Origin: Paraphysoderma sedebokerense
Lineage: Eukaryota > Blastocladiomycota > Physodermatomycetes > Physodermatales > Physodermataceae
Direction of reading: 5' to 3'
Assembly (NCBI GenBank): GCA_025602915.1
Contig: JAHLJZ010000110.1
Span: forward strand, 1 to 60,000
DNA: 60,000 nt
Shown: piece by piece, positions 47,443 to 58,575 of the stretch
Layout of the letters: each line of letters begins with the position of its first letter
Numbering within the stretch: the first letter of the stretch is position 1
Notes under the pieces: generated by a model
Told to the model about the DNA's origin: nothing
The model's input: only the letters and a program-made list of their open reading frames with translations
Databases searched by the model: none
Position numbers and translations under genes: made by a program

Positions 47443-48987
47443 TCAGAGTTTATATGCTCTGCGGATTAGCTTGTTTAATAAGTCGATTTTTTCAGTATCG
47501 TTCAATTGATGAATATCGATTTCTTTTCCGTCAAGAAAGACTACATCTTCTTCAGAACGTTTCGTCATCTGTCTTTCAGTTGACTCAACTACACGATTAG
47601 CACTAGCCGTTGATCTACCGATGACACCTAAAGTTCTCAAAATGTTGAGAACTCCAGTGGCACTGCTCAAATCGATTGGACATTGTACGTCTGCTTTATC
47701 TTTATAAGAATATTGGTACGGTAAAAACTGAATAACTTTGAACCCAAGTTTTATCTCATACCATAGCGGAATAAGTGGTTTGGGTCCAGACTGTGTTGCT
47801 GTGGGATTCGAAGGACTCGGAACTCCACATGCGGCGAAAACTGTATTAAGAAATCGCGAATGGGTTGTGGGATTGTAATTGAATGTGACGGGGAAAGAAA
47901 GGTTGGTGGTAGTTGAAGAACGGATGGAGGTATCAAAGAGTGTGCCATTGGCGACTTGGATAGTTCTAGCATCATCGGCGAAACCCTGGAGAGTAGGTAA
48001 AATAAGGGGCATTAGATTCAGGAACAAGTGCTCACTGGCCGTTTGAGCAAGGCCGATATACATTCGGTAACATACCTTCATGTTGATTTCATACAAATCT
48101 ATAGAAAATCCATTCTCGTTTTTAATACCTAGTAGAATATTCCAATTCAATTTCAACGTATTGCCTTCAAAGGTCACAATGGGTCTGGATTCCACATCAG
48201 GGGGCCGTTCAGATCCTGTGTACCGGACTTCAGGGATTTTTACTCCAACCAAGAAGAAAATGACGAAACCAGCAACAGTTAACAACAGGAGAATTACTAT
48301 AGTGCAGAGACAGCACCCAATGCGAGAATTGCAGCAACATTTGCAGCATGGTTTGTTCTTCCTTGAAGATTTGGACATGAAGGACCCCGAATATGAAAGT
48401 GGACGTTTAGGAGGCGGTATGGCGTAGGCTGAATTCGAAGACGACTGGAAAGTATTCTGGCGGAGTTGTCTCTGCTGATAGGGAGAGTCAGACTGGTACA
48501 ATGTTCCATCCGACTGCGAGAACGGATGGCTGGAATGAGAGCCAAAAGAGGGATGTCGGGTCGAACGCATTGGTGAGGAATTGAAGGATTGACTATAGCC
48601 GGAATAATCTATTGCGTGCTGACTCATTTCGCTACCGGCAGGTGCACTGTGGGGTACGATGACATGGGGCGGAGTATACGAGTTGTGTCTTGTATGTGAC
48701 CTTGACTGCGAATATGCGGCCCTGGGTTCGTTCCTGTACTCCATCTCACTATTCATATACGTGGGCATGTTCTGATAGTTCGCTGCTGAAGGGTGTTTTT
48801 GGTACGGGCTGATTAAGGGATAGTCGTATGTGTTACACTCTGGAGGCTCCATGGATTCAGAGCTGGAATAAGCAAAATTAGAGGGTGGCTGCGGATATGA
48901 TTGCTGAGTGCGAGCTTCCGCTTGAAACGATCGTCCTGCTTCCTGCTGGCTCTGATAATACCTCAGACTGTAGCCGCTCTCTGCCAT
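47443..48987 (-). CDS. Single-span membrane protein with LEA14/NDR1-like domain
   Basis: The start is ATG 48987 (MAESGYSLRYYQSQ). Codons further upstream are open but begin only with TTG. The first 230 residues form a disordered cytosolic head rich in S, Y, Q and P. A basic cysteine cluster (KNKPCCKCCCNSRIGCCLC) sits right before the transmembrane segment (TIVILLLLTVAGFVIFFLVG), suggesting palmitoylation. The lumenal or vacuolar part shows the LEA_2/NDR1-HIN1-like beta-sandwich pattern (LKLNWNILLGIKNENGFSID). A 90-nt segment (about 47986-48075) has a GTATGT donor and a CTCCAG acceptor and contains no stop. It is probably an intron, so the protein would be 30 residues shorter than the uninterrupted frame. 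Fungal relatives include vacuolar membrane proteins of the Tag1 type, but this is a loose comparison. Confidence 0.7.
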   Translation of the reverse strand: MAESGYSLRYYQSQQEAGRSFQAEARTQQSYPQPPSNFAYSSSESMEPPECNTYDYPLISPYQKHPSAANYQNMPTYMNSEMEYRNEPRAAYSQSRSHTRHNSYTPPHVIVPHSAPAGSEMSQHAIDYSGYSQSFNSSPMRSTRHPSFGSHSSHPFSQSDGTLYQSDSPYQQRQLRQNTFQSSSNSAYAIPPPKRPLSYSGSFMSKSSRKNKPCCKCCCNSRIGCCLCTIVILLLLTVAGFVIFFLVGVKIPEVRYTGSERPPDVESRPIVTFEGNTLKLNWNILLGIKNENGFSIDLYEINMKVCYRMYIGLAQTASEHLFLNLMPLILPTLQGFADDARTIQVANGTLFDTSIRSSTTTNLSFPVTFNYNPTTHSRFLNTVFAACGVPSPSNPTATQSGPKPLIPLWYEIKLGFKVIQFLPYQYSYKDKADVQCPIDLSSATGVLNILRTLGVIGRSTASANRVVESTERQMTKRSEEDVVFLDGKEIDIHQLNDTEKIDLLNKLIRRAYKL

Positions 48988-49970
48988 TTCTATATATATC
49001 TTGTCTGTGAAAATATGGCAGCAGCACTGAATCACAGATGAGCAATGGCCGACTTTCCCTGTGCACTGATTGGGACGGATCTGCAATGAATATCACGTGT
49101 GTGTCACGTGTATTTCTATTTTTGGAAACCCGCTTCCGCAAGCCAGTTCATCGGGGAACACTGTTTGTCACAGGACATCATCATTCTGTTGCCGAGGGAC
49201 TTCACGATGTGGAGTGCTGTGGAGAAGGTGGAGAATGCGACATGGGGGTCGTGACCTTGCGCAAGTGGGGTTTCTACCTTTTCTCGCTGACAAGGCTATA
49301 TTATGGTGGCCTAAGTGTCCTTTGGCTATATCACTCATGCCATGGAGCAAATAAGTATTCCCAACTCGTTAATTTGAAGCTTGCCGAGTTGTTTTGTCCC
49401 GTGCTTCAATTGCGCAGCAGTTTACATATTATGAGGTAACATAAAGAAGGAAGGATAAATTCGCAAGCCGTCTCATGGGACTACTATGGAATTGGCCGCT
49501 TCAGGGATACTTACATCCTCAACTGGAGAGATGCGACAAGGAACAAAAAGCCTAATCCCATCTTATTCTTTCAATATACGTCACAGTTGTTCGGAATGCA
49601 AATTTTGCTTTAACATGAGAGCCTGTGGCATGCAAATCTGGGTCATGCTTTGTATGATCGATGACAAATTAGGTTACAAATCACAACAATAAATGACAAC
49701 GAAATAGGCTAAAATACGACGAGCAATTGGCCATCTGCTTTACTGCTTTCAAATAAAGGAATTGCAAGTCGGTGCGTTTAGAATAGAATATGACTTCTTA
49801 GAATTTCCGAAATGCATGGAGAATATTATCAAACGGACGCGGTTTAATTTTCCCTTCTCTCCGTTGCCTCAACTGCACTTTCCTGAATTGGGAACGGTAG
49901 CTGATAGCCCGACCATTCCACTATCTTTTTTATCTTTATTTTCTGCTTTAGTAGTTAAGTTATTTAAAAA
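48988..49970. promoter_or_regulatory. Divergent promoter region LEA-like/KCH copy 1
   Basis: About 980 bp between divergent starts. A pair of CACGTG cores (49094-49099, 49105-49110) lies 107-123 bp upstream of the LEA-like start. The rest is AT-rich toward the KCH gene. Open frames here show no coding character. Confidence 0.45.
49094..49110. promoter_or_regulatory. Paired CACGTG E-boxes
   Basis: Two cores spaced 11 bp start to start (TCACGTGTGTGTCACGTG), one helical turn apart, upstream of the LEA-like membrane protein. The close pairing makes a real bHLH-factor site more plausible than a single copy would. Confidence 0.5.
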
Positions 49971-51752
49971 ATGGGTTGTCTCTGTTCCACCGCAAAGTGG
50001 AAGCGAGAAATCGTACCAGACCATAAGTTCGATTACATCGGTATAGTATAAAATTCTTATTTCAAATATTTCTCCTCAATTTAAAAGCAGATCCATGGAT
50101 AATCATTGCTAACGGTCGAGTCCAATATCTGCACAATTTTGACACCATTAATAATTCTCTTTCCTCTATTTCCCCACAAACCCAGATGTCGACGACTACG
50201 TTCAGCATAATTGTCTCGTTAAAATGTCGTACTATCAAATTTACGTTCTTGTCTTTAAGGCAGCCCTTGTCTACCTCGCAGATCTGACGACAGCTATAAT
50301 GATCGGCGCATGGGACAGTTGGTCTACGGTAACTCCGAAAGAAGTAGCCAAGGAATACAAACCAACGGACTTTTGGTTTATATTTATCAGACAGCTGAGA
50401 TGGTTCTACGTTGGGTCCATCACCATATCATTCCTATTGTTGGGGCATGATATGAAAAAGGCTCTCAAAATTATTAAAAGTAGAGATATCAGTTTCGCCT
50501 TCACTAGTGTAATCGCCTATCGATTTTACACTCTCAGAAGTTACGCTCATTACTGTTTTTTCCGTCAAATTAATAATCGGCGCAAGTTTAGTGATCGTGT
50601 CGCTTTGTTCGTTTTCTTTACACTCAAAGGTATGGTTCTGTTGAAGTTGAAAACAAAATTTACTTTTAGCTAACTTGTTACAATAGGTTGGAAGCGCCTG
50701 TTGTTTGCAGAAGCTCCACGTCAAGCTATAAATTGTCTTCTTTTATACTCGCAGTTCAAAAATCTAATTAAAAGATCTCATGGCGGATTAAGAAATGAAT
50801 TCCAATTCCAATTACTTCTTGACGAAGTCATGAAACAAAAAGATAGAGCTAAATTTGGCATGTTTATGATGCTGTTCGTGTTCCTTATGTGGGCAGTGAA
50901 TGTATTGATGGTGGTATTCGCGATAACTGTGTACATACCTCTGTTATGCAAAATTAGAGGTAATCTAAAGGAATATTGCTGTCACATGATCGACAAACGG
51001 TATATTTCTTTTGTTTTACTACGCTATACTTTTATTACATTCACATATCTCCCGATACTAATTCTTCTTACAGAATCGACGAGTTGGTAAAGAAGAAAGC
51101 CCTCAAACGAGTTCTGAAACAGCAAGGGCAAATCCAAAACGACCCGTTTACCTGTAGAGCTCAACTCCCAGCACTTGATCCAGAGCTTGATAGGTCGCTT
51201 GAAGAAGTAGAAGGTCACTTCGCCAAAGCGTGCCGCAGAGAAAGATTGCACTCTCATTCTTCGACAATATTCTCAAATGGAAGCCCCGGAAATAGCATGT
51301 ACAGGCCGATGTCGGGCAATTACTCCCCAAGATCAGCGCGTTCAAGATATTCCACATTGAGTCATAACAGTATATATAACTCAAACATACCACAATACAG
51401 TCTTACAATGTGTGAATATGGCATTGCATCTTCCCAATTGCGACCATCGAGTACATATTGTTGGACAACTAGCAACTTGCATTCGAGCGCTACCTCATCA
51501 TATAGATCTTCAAGAATTATTTCAAGTCCTCCGCCCTTCAATTTCGCTCGTTTAACAATTATTATTCCTGGTCCTCAACAATCTTCCCGTCAGCCGATAA
51601 GTGAACGATTGCCCACTTCTCCTGACCGTCGACTGCACCCACCTTTTCTGTCTGAATGCAACGATACTCTAAGCCCGACTGAAACGGATCGTACTTCCTT
51701 CTCCAATACCTCAAATGTTCGCGATGAAGATACAGAAGGTCGGAAATCGTAA
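49971..51752 (+). CDS. KCH-type low-affinity potassium transporter, copy 1
   Basis: KCH family proteins (yeast Kch1/Prm6) mediate low-affinity potassium entry at the plasma membrane. Exon 1 (from ATG 49971) encodes MGCLCSTAKWKREIVPDHKF, with Gly2/Cys3/Cys5 suiting myristoylation and palmitoylation, then DYI. The next exon starts DVDDYVQHNCLVKMSYYQIY. It gives transmembrane segments around VFKAALVYLADLTTAIMIGA and WFYVGSITISFLLLGHDM. The family block IIKSRDISFAFTSVIAYRFY then TLRSYAHYCFF follows. Later exons have WKRLLFAEAPRQAINCLLL, then MLFVFLMWAVNVLMVVFAIT and PLLCKIRGNLKEYCCHMIDK. The C-terminal tail of about 230 residues is disordered and rich in S and P, ending at TAA 51752. Intron positions match copy 2. 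Copies differ most in the tail. Confidence 0.85.
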
Positions 51753-52338
51753 TCCGCGTTTGATGCTATCCGGCAGAGTTTTTATTTTATATTTTGCTGC
51801 CGGGTCTCAACTGGGTTTGGTATAGGGCCGCACAGCAAAAATTAGATCGTAAATTAGAAATTAGAATGTATATGATAAATCAGTACACCAATATAGACAT
51901 TTGCACTCAATATCTGGAGCATTCATAAGCCCATTATGTGAAGTAATTATTGTTGCGCACTGGCTGCGATTATGGCACTGATTCGGGCAAGCTTAAACGC
52001 AAAGCACCCAAGCTAAAATCACGTGTCGGGGCTGAAAAAATCACGTGGCTTGGGCCAAGCTAAATTAAACCCGCCGAGACAATGGAATCCGGTGCGCCGG
52101 GGATGCCGGGAGTCACGTGACTTGGTCACAGTCAAGAATAGTGAGGCAGCCAATCAGAAGCGAGCAATTTCCAGCCATCTTCCTCGTCTCTCTCCCTCAA
52201 TTCCCTCCGTTCCGTTCCCGCATCGATACGACAATTTTGTGTAGTGAATTCAGCGCAGTCTGTCTCCAGCAACACTCTCCGCAACAGCGTCACCCCCTCT
52301 CAGCATCCCCGTCACATCCCACACTGCAATCCCTCATC
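51753..52338. promoter_or_regulatory. Spacer between tandem KCH copies with three CACGTG cores
   Basis: 586 bp. It contains three CACGTG cores (52020-52025, 52042-52047, 52114-52119), 220-319 bp upstream of copy 2. A perfect 6-bp inverted repeat GCTTGG-G-CCAAGC (52048-52060) abuts the second core. A pyrimidine-rich leader precedes the ATG. The first copy has no such cluster in its near upstream region. Confidence 0.5.
52020..52119. promoter_or_regulatory. Cluster of three CACGTG E-boxes
   Basis: Three cores in 100 bp, in contexts ATCACGTGTC, ATCACGTGGC and AGTCACGTGAC, upstream of KCH copy 2. This is the densest cluster of the motif in the window. Confidence 0.5.
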
Positions 52339-54255
52339 ATGGGCTGTCTGTGCTCCACTGCAAAGTGGAAGCGAGAAATTGTTCCCGACCACAAGTTCGA
52401 TTATATCGGTACTGTCCTTGTTGCTTTGCCTCTTTTCGCAGTATTGCACCTTCAATTTACTGACATACTTCTTTCCATTACTGTCTGTTTAATCTATATT
52501 TCTTCTTTGCTCATCTCTCATGACTTGGTCAACCGTCTTTTGCCTTTTTTGCGCTTTGATGTTCGCAAAATTCGAACTGCGGAACATCACAACCGAAATT
52601 CGCTACAATGAATGTAACATCTATTCTTCTGTCATCCCTCGAAAACAGATGTCAACGAATTTCATCAGCGGGACTGTCTTGTCAAATTGTCATATTCCAA
52701 AATCTTCATTCTTGTCTTCAAAGCAGTCCTTGTCTACATCGCCGATTTAATGACAGCCATTATCATTGGCGCATGGAATCAATGGTCTACTGTATCACCG
52801 GAAAAGGCAGCAGCACAAATTAAACTGCCCATAAGTTTTTGGAACCTTTTGGCAAATTACCTGAGATGGATATACGTTGGTTCAATCGCCGTATCATTTC
52901 TGCTACTCGCACATGACATAAAGAAGGCTATCCGAATCATCAAAAGCAGAGATATCAGTTTTGCATTCACAAGTGTGATCGCATATCGATACTACACACT
53001 CAGAAGTTACTCGCACTATTGCTTCTTTCGTCAAATTAATAATCACCGAAAATTCAGCGATCGGGTCGCTTTGTTCGTCTTTTTCACACTGAAAGGTAAG
53101 ATTGCAACAGAGTATTCGGTGTTGTGAACCGGCCGTAATTCTGGAACTGCATAATAACATAATATCTTTAACAGGTTGGAAGCGACTGTTGCTCGCCGAA
53201 GCTCCTCGTCAATTGATTAATTTCATCCTTCTATGGGCCGAATTCAACAATTTATGGCTATTGTCACATGGCGGAGTAAAAGATAGATTTCAGTTTAATT
53301 TATTTTTCGATTACATCAAAAACCAAGGGAACTTGACAGCCCGGTTTAGTCTGATTGTGATGTTGTTTGTGTTCCTCGTTTGGGTGATCAATGTTGTACT
53401 GGTCTTATTTGCAATTACAGTATACATGCCGTTATTATGCAAGATTAGAGGTAATCTAAAGGAATATTGCTGTCATATGATCGATAAACGGTATGATTTT
53501 GGATTTTCTTCGACTGTAAATTTCTTTGTTCATTACTTACGTTTTCTCACTCTCTTAGAATTGGCGAGTTGATGAAGAAGAAAGCCCGCAAACGAGTTTT
53601 GAAACAACAGCAACAGACTCATGACGACCCGGCTGCCTACAAAGCTCAACTTCCCCTTCTCGATTCTGATCTTGACGGAAAGACCGCGGCAGTGTTACCA
53701 TCTCTTGGAGACGAGGGGTACTACGCCAAGGCAGGCTATGGAGAAAAATTAAATACATTTTATTCAACTCCGTCTGTCAAGGGAAGTACCAGGGATAACA
53801 GGTACAACACTATGTCCAGCAATCATTCATCCAGATCAGGAAATTCCGGTTATTCGTCATCCGGCCATCAAGGCGGGTATAATCCGAATACCCGACGACT
53901 GCCGCCGGCGCCATATGACAGTAATTACTCGTCTCCTCAAATTCAACCATCAACTACATACCATTCTCACCCTGCAGCACAATACAACTCAAATTATAAC
54001 TCTCCATATCAATCGCCAAGAATCATTTCGACACCACCGCCGTCCAACATGGCTCCTCTCCCTCCTCTTCCTCAACAAGCCTCAAATCAAGGAATTGGTC
54101 AGCAGCTACCTTACTCATATCCTTCCCAACAACATACACGATATCAACCTGATTATGATGAAATTCAAAGACCTGGTAGTCCAACTGAAACTGTTTACAC
54201 TGCTTTCACAAGTGCTACGAATGGTTACAATGGGAATGCAGGCTACAGGAGGTAG
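52339..54255 (+). CDS. KCH-type low-affinity potassium transporter, copy 2
   Basis: A tandem paralog of the gene at 49971-51752, same strand. The first exon is identical in protein to copy 1 (MGCLCSTAKWKREIVPDHKF, DYI). The same splice phase then leads into an exon reading LVKLSYSKIFILVFKAVLVY. Conserved blocks are IIKSRDISFAFTSVIAYRYY, TLRSYSHYCFFRQINNHRKF, WKRLLLAEAPRQLINFILLW and PLLCKIRGNLKEYCCHMIDK. The tail differs from copy 1: it is rich in Y, N, P, S and Q, with repeated NYNSPYQS-like units, and ends at TAG 54253-54255. Four to five transmembrane segments are predicted by eye. The three E-box cores upstream suggest separate regulation from copy 1. It converges on WDR48. Confidence 0.86.
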
Positions 54256-54853
54256 AAGCTTAATTTATATAGGCAAAAATCCAAATACACTGGTGTTTTT
54301 CACTGTTGCATTAACTGTACACATGACGAAGCAAGCATTTGACGAAGGATCATAGCCGACTCAAAGTTTGATATTAAAGGGTGTGGATGAGTGAGGATTA
54401 TTTCTAACTGATTGAATTCATAGAAATTCCGTGTAATTTTATATTATGGTTATTCTCATCTTTGTTATATATAATTCGTATTAGTAGCTTTGTCAGTCAA
54501 TGTGACCATCGAAAAGAAATACTTAATACATGTTAAACTTGAAAATCATTTATCATATTTGTTCTGAGCGTCAAGACATGAAGAAGCCGCTCTTACTTCA
54601 TTTTGCTTGTAAATTCCTACAGTGCATACATTCTTGATAATGCCAAGAATCCAGTTTTTACAAACCGCCGTTTTCTTTACTGTTCACAGTATACAACTGC
54701 TCATCTGTAACTCATTCCGGAGGAAAGAACAAATAGCCAAACACAAATTATGAAGACAATATCATTTGACAATATTACATTCAGAAGCAAGCACTTGCCG
54801 AATTAAGGAACTTGGATTCCATTTTCGTACGGACACAACTGTATTATCGTATT
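54256..54853. other. Intergenic between convergent KCH copy 2 and WDR48
   Basis: 598 bp of AT-rich 3' flank. No feature beyond probable polyadenylation signals is seen. Confidence 0.35.
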
Positions 54854-57800
54854 TTAACTTGTACTCTTTAAGCGATACCACAGGACTAATTCGCCTTGAC
54901 CTTTCCATATAAACGTTTTCACGGTTCCTAGGGTGACTAGTGGACTTAACGGTTTATCGTCTGACCCTTGACACAACAATTCAATGTACTCTTCAGGAGG
55001 AAGTGGGTTACTGGGTAATGATTCCATCCCAGATGTTGAATCTGTTGGTTGAGATTGAGATGCAGAAACGGTTGTGCTGCCGGATGACGGCGAACCAAGG
55101 GATGAAGGTAAAACATTAGGAGATGATAATGAAGTGACGGAGGAGTAGGGTGGGGTAATGGAGAGTTTATCGGAAACGTATGATATGAGTTTTCGGAGGC
55201 GAATGAGTCTATTAGCGGAAAGGCGGTAATTCCTGACAACCAATCGTGAAGGCAATTGTATATTAGCATTCCCTGTGATAATCATCACGAATTTTTAATA
55301 ATACAAACCCGTTCGGTAGTTCCTTCAACCCGCTATCTTTCATGGGTAGAAGGCTAAACCCAAATTTTACGGGCTCTTTGTTCATGGATCTATCGTACAA
55401 TATCAAATCAAGCGCCCAGTGCGGTAGAATGTTTCGAATGAATTCATGATCTTGTGATAGAGACGATAAGGTTCCGGTGTACAAATTAATAGATGTAGAA
55501 GCTTCAGGTGATTCCTCTGAAATTTCCATTGTTGTATTGCGGGGCATCGGAAAAGGAGGTAACGGTGAGTGTGCCGGGGGTTGAGGTGGGGAAGATAGTG
55601 CATGCGATACTGCGTTCGAAGACGGCATCATCCCCGCAGAAGTCGCAGGCATTTCTTGAGGATGAGATGGAAGTGGAGTATGTGTAAGCGACGCCTGTGA
55701 TTGAGTGACCGACATCGATGGAGGATCTTTATTGGAATGTTCATTATCACTTCTCGTTTCAGAAGAAATCTTTTTATTCGACTTATCTGGGCTATCCGGA
55801 GGGGTCGCCTTTTTGAAACTTAGTCGCCTAGTTAACTTACCAACGAGTGACGAAGAGCTGGGGCTCCGTTTATGAGAGCCTAGTTTTTCCTCAGTGTGAG
55901 CAGTATCGACGTTCTGTTGTTCCTGTGAAATTGAACTGTCGGTTCCCGAACCAGTTGAGGCTCTGGCGGTATCGCTTTCACCCTGATCGTCGGCGGGAGG
56001 CTGGTTGTACTTGCTGCCGACATCCGGCGGAGGAGAAACGCTGTAATCTTTCAGGTTACTAGGCAATTCTGGAACCGGAGGAACAGTCGATAACTCGGTA
56101 ACTGAGGAATATGCGCGCTTCAATGTGGGTTGAGAGGATGTTGGCGACGAAGACGACGACGGCACCGATGATTTACATTCCTGAGCCGGCTGTCGCATAA
56201 GCGCATCTTTGAAATCATGAAATAAGGAGTATATGACCCATTTCCCGACATTGACTATTGTAAAGGCGCAAAATGAAGCGGTAATTGTAACATAAGTACA
56301 AACGTCAAGGCTACAGGGAAACTGTTAAAATATACCTCGCTGATCTTGGACGTATTGTACACCGTCCATAAATGCAATTTCATCAAAATATATTTCTGCA
56401 TCAAAAACCCTTGATTCATCCAAATGAACGGTGATTGCCTGCGATTCGGCAACGGATTGTCAGCGCTGACCTTTCGAGAAGCAACGACATATTAAAACGC
56501 ACCCCAATTTTCGAATCAATGCTGCACCAAGTGCAAGTAAAAACGGGTATATCCTCTTGCTGTAAAATCTCGGCAAAATTTGCATGACCGAAAGTCTTCA
56601 GCTGTCGACACTACATTGGTAATGGTAATACAATGACAATTTCGGATTTGTTATTCGTAGGACGGGATATGGCACATATAAAATGCATACCTGTAAGATA
56701 TCCCACAAAGCAACATTTCCTTCGGTGTCCAAGCTCAAAACACATCGTTTATTCGACATCAGAGCACATTTTTTTATTCCACTTAATCCCCTTATGATGG
56801 CAATCGGTGTTTCGTTGACTAAGGGTATCGACATATTGTTTTCATCATCCTCATCAGCTAGATAAGAGTCCAAATCAGATTCAGAATCTGAATCTACAAC
56901 GAATGACACGGGGGATAGAGATGAGGGTACAGCGAGTTTTTGACTCACGGCGATTGACGAATGTGAGGTAACACTTTGTCGGAGATGGCGCAGTGGAGGG
57001 TCCGACTATAATATTTCGGTGGGATGTAGCTGTGAGCCGACAGAAGTAGACGACGGGCGGCCTGAGAATACTCACGTAACAGTTAAGACTGCTGTTCATT
57101 GTACAAGCCCACAAATTACCCATCTGCGATCCGTCAATATTCTCTTCCTTCGCCACGATTCCAAGTACACCTTGTTTTTCTTTGCATATTTTAACAATGC
57201 CACCCATTCCGTGGATCCCGGTACCGTAGAGACTAGCCCTGTCATTTGAACCTAAGTTTGTATTGGAACGAAGCTGTGATATTCCTCTATTTCGTTTTCG
57301 ATCCACCTTATTAATATATCCAGATTTATCTCCTGAATAGAATATCTCAATATTGGAGTCCTTAGAATGGAGTGACCAAACAGACGTATTATGATGGTTG
57401 AATGTTGAAATCGGCCGGTTGGTGTGCAGAGACCACAGTTTAATGGTTGTATCTGAGGACGCAGACAAAGCCTTTGGGTATATTAGTTGGAAGTAGAGTG
57501 TGGACACAGAGTTAAGAAACACACCAATCTTCCATCATCGCTAACTAGGAGAGCTCGAATGTGGTCGGTATGGCCACTCAACTGTCCGATTTTATTCCGT
57601 GTTCGTGGATCGTACAAGCGAATGATTTTATCCGGAGAGCCTGATAAAACTATGGATCCAGATGGATTTGTAGCAATGCAATAGACGCTTGACAACGGAG
57701 TGACAGATGGGTTGCTGACTTTAGCGTTCGACACGGAGACATTGAAGAATGTTGTGAGTACTAGATACCAATCATAATAATGACATTAATAAAATTCACA

Positions 57801-58367
57801 TACGATGTGACGTTTCATTCGGTGCAGACGAATCTAAGGTACAACGGATTCCACCCGTTTGAGTTACATCCCATAAGTTAATCTTAGAGTCTAAACCCCC
57901 ACTAGCAACCCATCCAGCCTCGTCAGCACTCGCTAGACACTTAACAAAGTCGTTATGATGCCCGAGATTGACCGCCGAAGGTTGCGTTAAGTTTTCATGA
58001 AAAGGCGAGAGATTCCACAGCTTTACAGTCCTATCAGATGATGCTGATACAACTGAATACCATGGATTTAGGATTCAGATGACATAAGCTTTGATAAGTA
58101 GTGTTACTTACTCGATTGGTTTCTATTACATAATACAATATCATTAACCCAATCGGAGTGACCTTTCATCATTAAGATGTTAGACTTGCGATCACCACGC
58201 CATGCACAAATGACTGCATCTCTGCCGGCAGAGAACAAGATATCGTTGGTCGTGTCCCATTGGAGGGCATTAACACCGAGAAGGTGAGCACCGGAAGTAC
58301 TTGATTGTGATTGCTCCTGATGTAAAGGTATTGTATAGGATATCCGTTTTTTAGATGAGACAGTCAT
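54854..58367 (-). CDS. WDR48: WDR48/UAF1-type WD40 cofactor of deubiquitinases (Bun107/Duf1 homolog)
   Basis: WDR48 proteins bind and activate USP1/USP12/USP46-type deubiquitinases. The start ATG 58367 ([15 protein letters not shown]) is followed by [28 protein letters not shown] and [12 protein letters not shown], matching human WDR48 blade by blade. Further blades carry [46 protein letters not shown] and [21 protein letters not shown] long serine- and proline-rich insert (55500-56200) precedes the C-terminal domain. That domain is recognised by [20 protein letters not shown] and the near-terminal [22 protein letters not shown], which is diagnostic of the family (human ends similarly). The stop is TAA 54854-54856. 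About ten exons. The insert between the WD propeller and the C-terminal domain is longer than in human. Confidence 0.93.
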
Positions 58368-58575
58368 AGTGGGTCTTCACTCTCATCGTTGAAGGACATG
58401 TACGATTTTGTTATCCTGTCGCAGTGGCGCGAAATACAAACAAACAAGATTCATTCAATATCATCAACTCTGGCGCTATTCTAATTACCACGTCAAAACA
58501 GAGAAAAACATTTATTTCATACGAATATATAGATGCCATGGGGACGTATTAATTATTATTCACGAATTTTAGATA
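58368..58575. other. Short WDR48 upstream region
   Basis: About 210 bp between the WDR48 start and the next minus-strand gene's stop. It likely holds the WDR48 promoter and the neighbour's polyadenylation signal. Nothing specific is recognised. Confidence 0.35.

Noticed and set aside
49038-49439. Plus-strand open frames in the LEA-like/KCH spacer
   Set aside because: Composition is erratic, no start context, and the region carries paired E-boxes upstream of the LEA-like gene, which fits promoter DNA better.
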